This document shows positions 62,142 to 64,000 of a DNA stretch of 64,000 bases, piece after piece; position 1 is the first letter of the stretch, and each line of letters opens with the position of its first letter. The stretch spans positions 1 to 64,000 of the forward strand of contig NZ_CAXHZL010000004.1 in NCBI RefSeq assembly GCF_964022235.1, written 5' to 3'. The notes under the pieces were generated by a model. That model was not told the origin of the DNA. It saw nothing but the letters and a program-made list of their open reading frames with translations, and made no database searches. This stretch comes from Limimaricola sp964022235. GTDB lineage: Bacteria; Pseudomonadota; Alphaproteobacteria; Rhodobacterales; Rhodobacteraceae. The translations under genes were made by a program, and so were the position numbers.

Positions 62142-64000
62142 ATGGGGGATACTCAGGTCGGGGCGCGGAAACAAGCGTGGCTCAAGGGGGCGGCCCCGGC
62201 GCCCCTGGCCCGTCTGGAGGCCGCGCTGGCGCGGCAGCGCGGGCATCTGGCCTGCTGGGCTCCCGTTTGCCTCGGGATCGGGATCGGCTGGTGGTTCGCG
62301 CAAACCGATGAGCCGGGCGCTGCTTTTTACGGGATCGCCTCGGGGCTGGCGGCGCTTTGCCTCGCATTGCGATGGGCGCTTCGACGCCATGCGCTGTGCG
62401 CTCTGGCCGTGGGAGGGCTTCTCATCTGTCTCGGGGTGCTGCTGGCCGGTGCGCGGGCGCACAGCCTGTCTGCGCCGGTGCTGGGATTTCGCTACTATGG
62501 TCCGATCGAGGGGCGGATCGTCGACATCGACCGCTCGCAAAGCGACGTGCTGCGGATCACGCTCGACCGGGTGCGGCTCGATGATGTGGCGCGTGTCCCG
62601 GCGCGGGTGCGGGTGTCGCTGCACGCAGAGGTGGCGGCCCCGCTCGCGCCCGGCGTGCGGGTGATGACCACCGGCCACCTGTCGCCGCCGCCCGGACCGG
62701 CCGAGCCGGGGGGCTTCGATTTTCGCCGCCATGCATGGTTCATCCAGCTCGGGGCGGTAGGCTACACGCGTGTGCCGGTGCTGATGGCGTCGAACGAGGG
62801 CGCGGAGGGCGCATGGCTTGCCCGTGTCCGGGTGCGGCTGAGTGCTGCGATCCGCGAGCGGATCGGCGGCGAGGCGGGCGGCTTTGCGGCGGCGGTGACG
62901 ACGGGAGATCGCTCGGGCCTCGGGCGCGCGGCCAACGACGCGATGCGCGAGGCCAATCTCTATCACCTCGTGTCGATCTCGGGCATGCACATGGCGATGC
63001 TGGCGGGCTTCGTGTTCTGGCTGGTGCGCGCGGGCATCGCCGCCGTGCCGCCGCTGGCGCTGCGGCTCAACGCACGCAAGATCGCTGCCGCCACGGCGCT
63101 GCCCGCCGCCGCCTTCTACCTCGCGCTTGCCGGGCGCGATGTGGCGACCGAGCGGGCCTTCGTGATGGTCGCGGTGAGCTTGGGCGCGGTGCTGGCCGAC
63201 CGCCGTGCGCTGAGCCTGCGTGGCCTTGCCATCGCGGCGATGATCGTGCTGTGTCTGAGGCCCGAGACGCTGCTCAACCCCGGCTTCCAGATGTCCTTTG
63301 CCGCCGTTCTGGCGTTGGTTGCGGTCATGGGGCGGCTGCCGCGCGGCTGGCATCGGCCACGCGGGTTTGCGCGGTTCTGGATGCCGGTGGCGCTGCTGTC
63401 GCTGACCTCGATCGTCGCGGGCTCGGCCACCGCCCCCTTTGCCGCCGCGCATTTCAATCGCGTTGCCCATTACGGGCTTCTGGCCAATCTCGCGGCCACT
63501 CCCGCGATGGGCGTTCTGGTGATGCCCGGCGCTGTGATCCTCGCCGCGACCGGCCCGCTCGGTCTGGATCAGCCCGCCGTGTGGATGATCGATTACGGCT
63601 CGCGCTGGATCCTGTGGGTGAGCGCACGCATCGCAGAACTCGACGGGGCAAGCTCCGCGGTGATCGCGCCGCCGGGCACGGTCGTGGCGCTGGTCGCGGC
63701 GGGCGGGCTGTGGCTGGTGCTGTGGCAAGGGCGGGGCCGCGCCGCCGCGCTGCTGCCCTTGGTGCTTGCCGCCGGGCTGTGGAGCCGGGCCGAACGCCCG
63801 GACCTTCTGGTGAGCGAGAGCGGCGCGCTGGTTGGGCTGATGACGCCCGAGGGACGGGCACTGTCCAAGCCCACAGGCGACGGATTTGCCGCCACGGTCT
63901 GGCTCGAAAACGACGGTGACGGGCGGGTGCAGGCCGAAGCGCATGACCCGGTGGCACTGCCGCGCCCCGACCGGGTGCTGCGGCTGCGCATCGGGAAAAC
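62142..64000 (+). CDS. comEC: ComEC/Rec2 DNA-uptake channel, 3' end beyond window
   Basis: Inner-membrane channel for transport of single-stranded DNA in transformation, or DNA entry in GTA recipients. About 620 residues are in the window and the frame is still open at 64000. It has N-terminal membrane helices (CLGIGIGWWFAQ, IASGLAALCLALRWAL). The ComEC_N OB-like and competence domains follow: FDFRRHAWFIQLGAVGY, GEAGGFAAAVTTGDRSGL, the hallmark LYHLVSISGMHMAMLAGFVFW, and PGFQMSFAAVLALVAVM. Helices continue, with a soluble segment near the end. ATG 62142 is the in-frame start after a weak TTGCTTGC context. Confidence 0.92.
   Translation, partial: MGDTQVGARKQAWLKGAAPAPLARLEAALARQRGHLACWAPVCLGIGIGWWFAQTDEPGAAFYGIASGLAALCLALRWALRRHALCALAVGGLLICLGVLLAGARAHSLSAPVLGFRYYGPIEGRIVDIDRSQSDVLRITLDRVRLDDVARVPARVRVSLHAEVAAPLAPGVRVMTTGHLSPPPGPAEPGGFDFRRHAWFIQLGAVGYTRVPVLMASNEGAEGAWLARVRVRLSAAIRERIGGEAGGFAAAVTTGDRSGLGRAANDAMREANLYHLVSISGMHMAMLAGFVFWLVRAGIAAVPPLALRLNARKIAAATALPAAAFYLALAGRDVATERAFVMVAVSLGAVLADRRALSLRGLAIAAMIVLCLRPETLLNPGFQMSFAAVLALVAVMGRLPRGWHRPRGFARFWMPVALLSLTSIVAGSATAPFAAAHFNRVAHYGLLANLAATPAMGVLVMPGAVILAATGPLGLDQPAVWMIDYGSRWILWVSARIAELDGASSAVIAPPGTVVALVAAGGLWLVLWQGRGRAAALLPLVLAAGLWSRAERPDLLVSESGALVGLMTPEGRALSKPTGDGFAATVWLENDGDGRVQAEAHDPVALPRPDRVLRLRIGK

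Noticed and set aside
62091..63944. Upstream extension of the gltX frame antisense to comEC
   Set aside because: comEC has its family motifs on the other strand; the gltX N terminus is correctly placed at 62090.

Overview
The window is chromosomal DNA of an alphaproteobacterium, most likely a Rhodobacteraceae/Roseobacter-group species. The reasons are uniformly high GC, ALAS-type HemA (C4 haem pathway), an argC-ccmE-ccmF-ccmH arrangement, a GTA-type endolysin/holin pair, DUF1236/SH3 secreted proteins, a YbdK-like carboxylate-amine ligase, and close packing with ATGA/GTGA overlaps. The genus cannot be fixed from the sequence alone. No insertion sequence, integrase, CRISPR array or rRNA operon is visible. 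This is ordinary, gene-dense core genome.

Layout. 1-72 is the end of a tRNA-Asp. 309-5729 holds an M20 peptidase, hemA, a RodZ-like protein and ispG. 5905-8713 holds two tandem SH3/DUF1236 secreted proteins, a decayed GNAT gene and a DsbA-like oxidoreductase. 8853-18315 is rich in envelope genes: aminotransferase-amidase operon, PBP1A, and an M23 peptidase overlapping a bactofilin, with prfB among them. 18528-27927 carries DUF455, Bcp, a giant AsmA-like protein, queA, an MFS transporter, DUF924 and lpdA. 28034-36491 carries a peptidoglycan-binding protein, uvrA with a probable SOS box, a secreted hypothetical, a carboxylate-amine ligase, a Tat-exported cupredoxin, and mmsA with a divergent LysR regulator. 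36537-40498 is CBS protein, coaD, L,D-transpeptidase, extensin-like and ACT proteins. 40605-47539 is gap with a 47-residue membrane protein, DoxX, a methyltransferase, tkt, a coiled-coil/ZapA pair, grxD and bolA. 47622-52122 is purL, a probable small RNA, a LysR gene and murI. 52173-58207 is argC and the ccm cluster, interrupted by an endolysin and holin, followed by an enoyl-CoA hydratase. 58212-64000 is an unknown protein, an unusual AT-rich spacer, gltA, gltX and the 5' part of comEC.

How it fits together. Central metabolism (gap, tkt, gltA, lpdA, mmsA) and cofactor/redox maturation (hemA, ispG, coaD, ccmEFH, grxD-bolA) share the window with an unusual number of peptidoglycan and cell-shape genes. 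The most interesting items are a probable gene-transfer-agent lysis cassette inside the cytochrome c maturation cluster; a CtrA-like site before comEC; a compact sRNA candidate with an exposed anti-Shine-Dalgarno segment; and a GNAT gene caught with two inactivating lesions.
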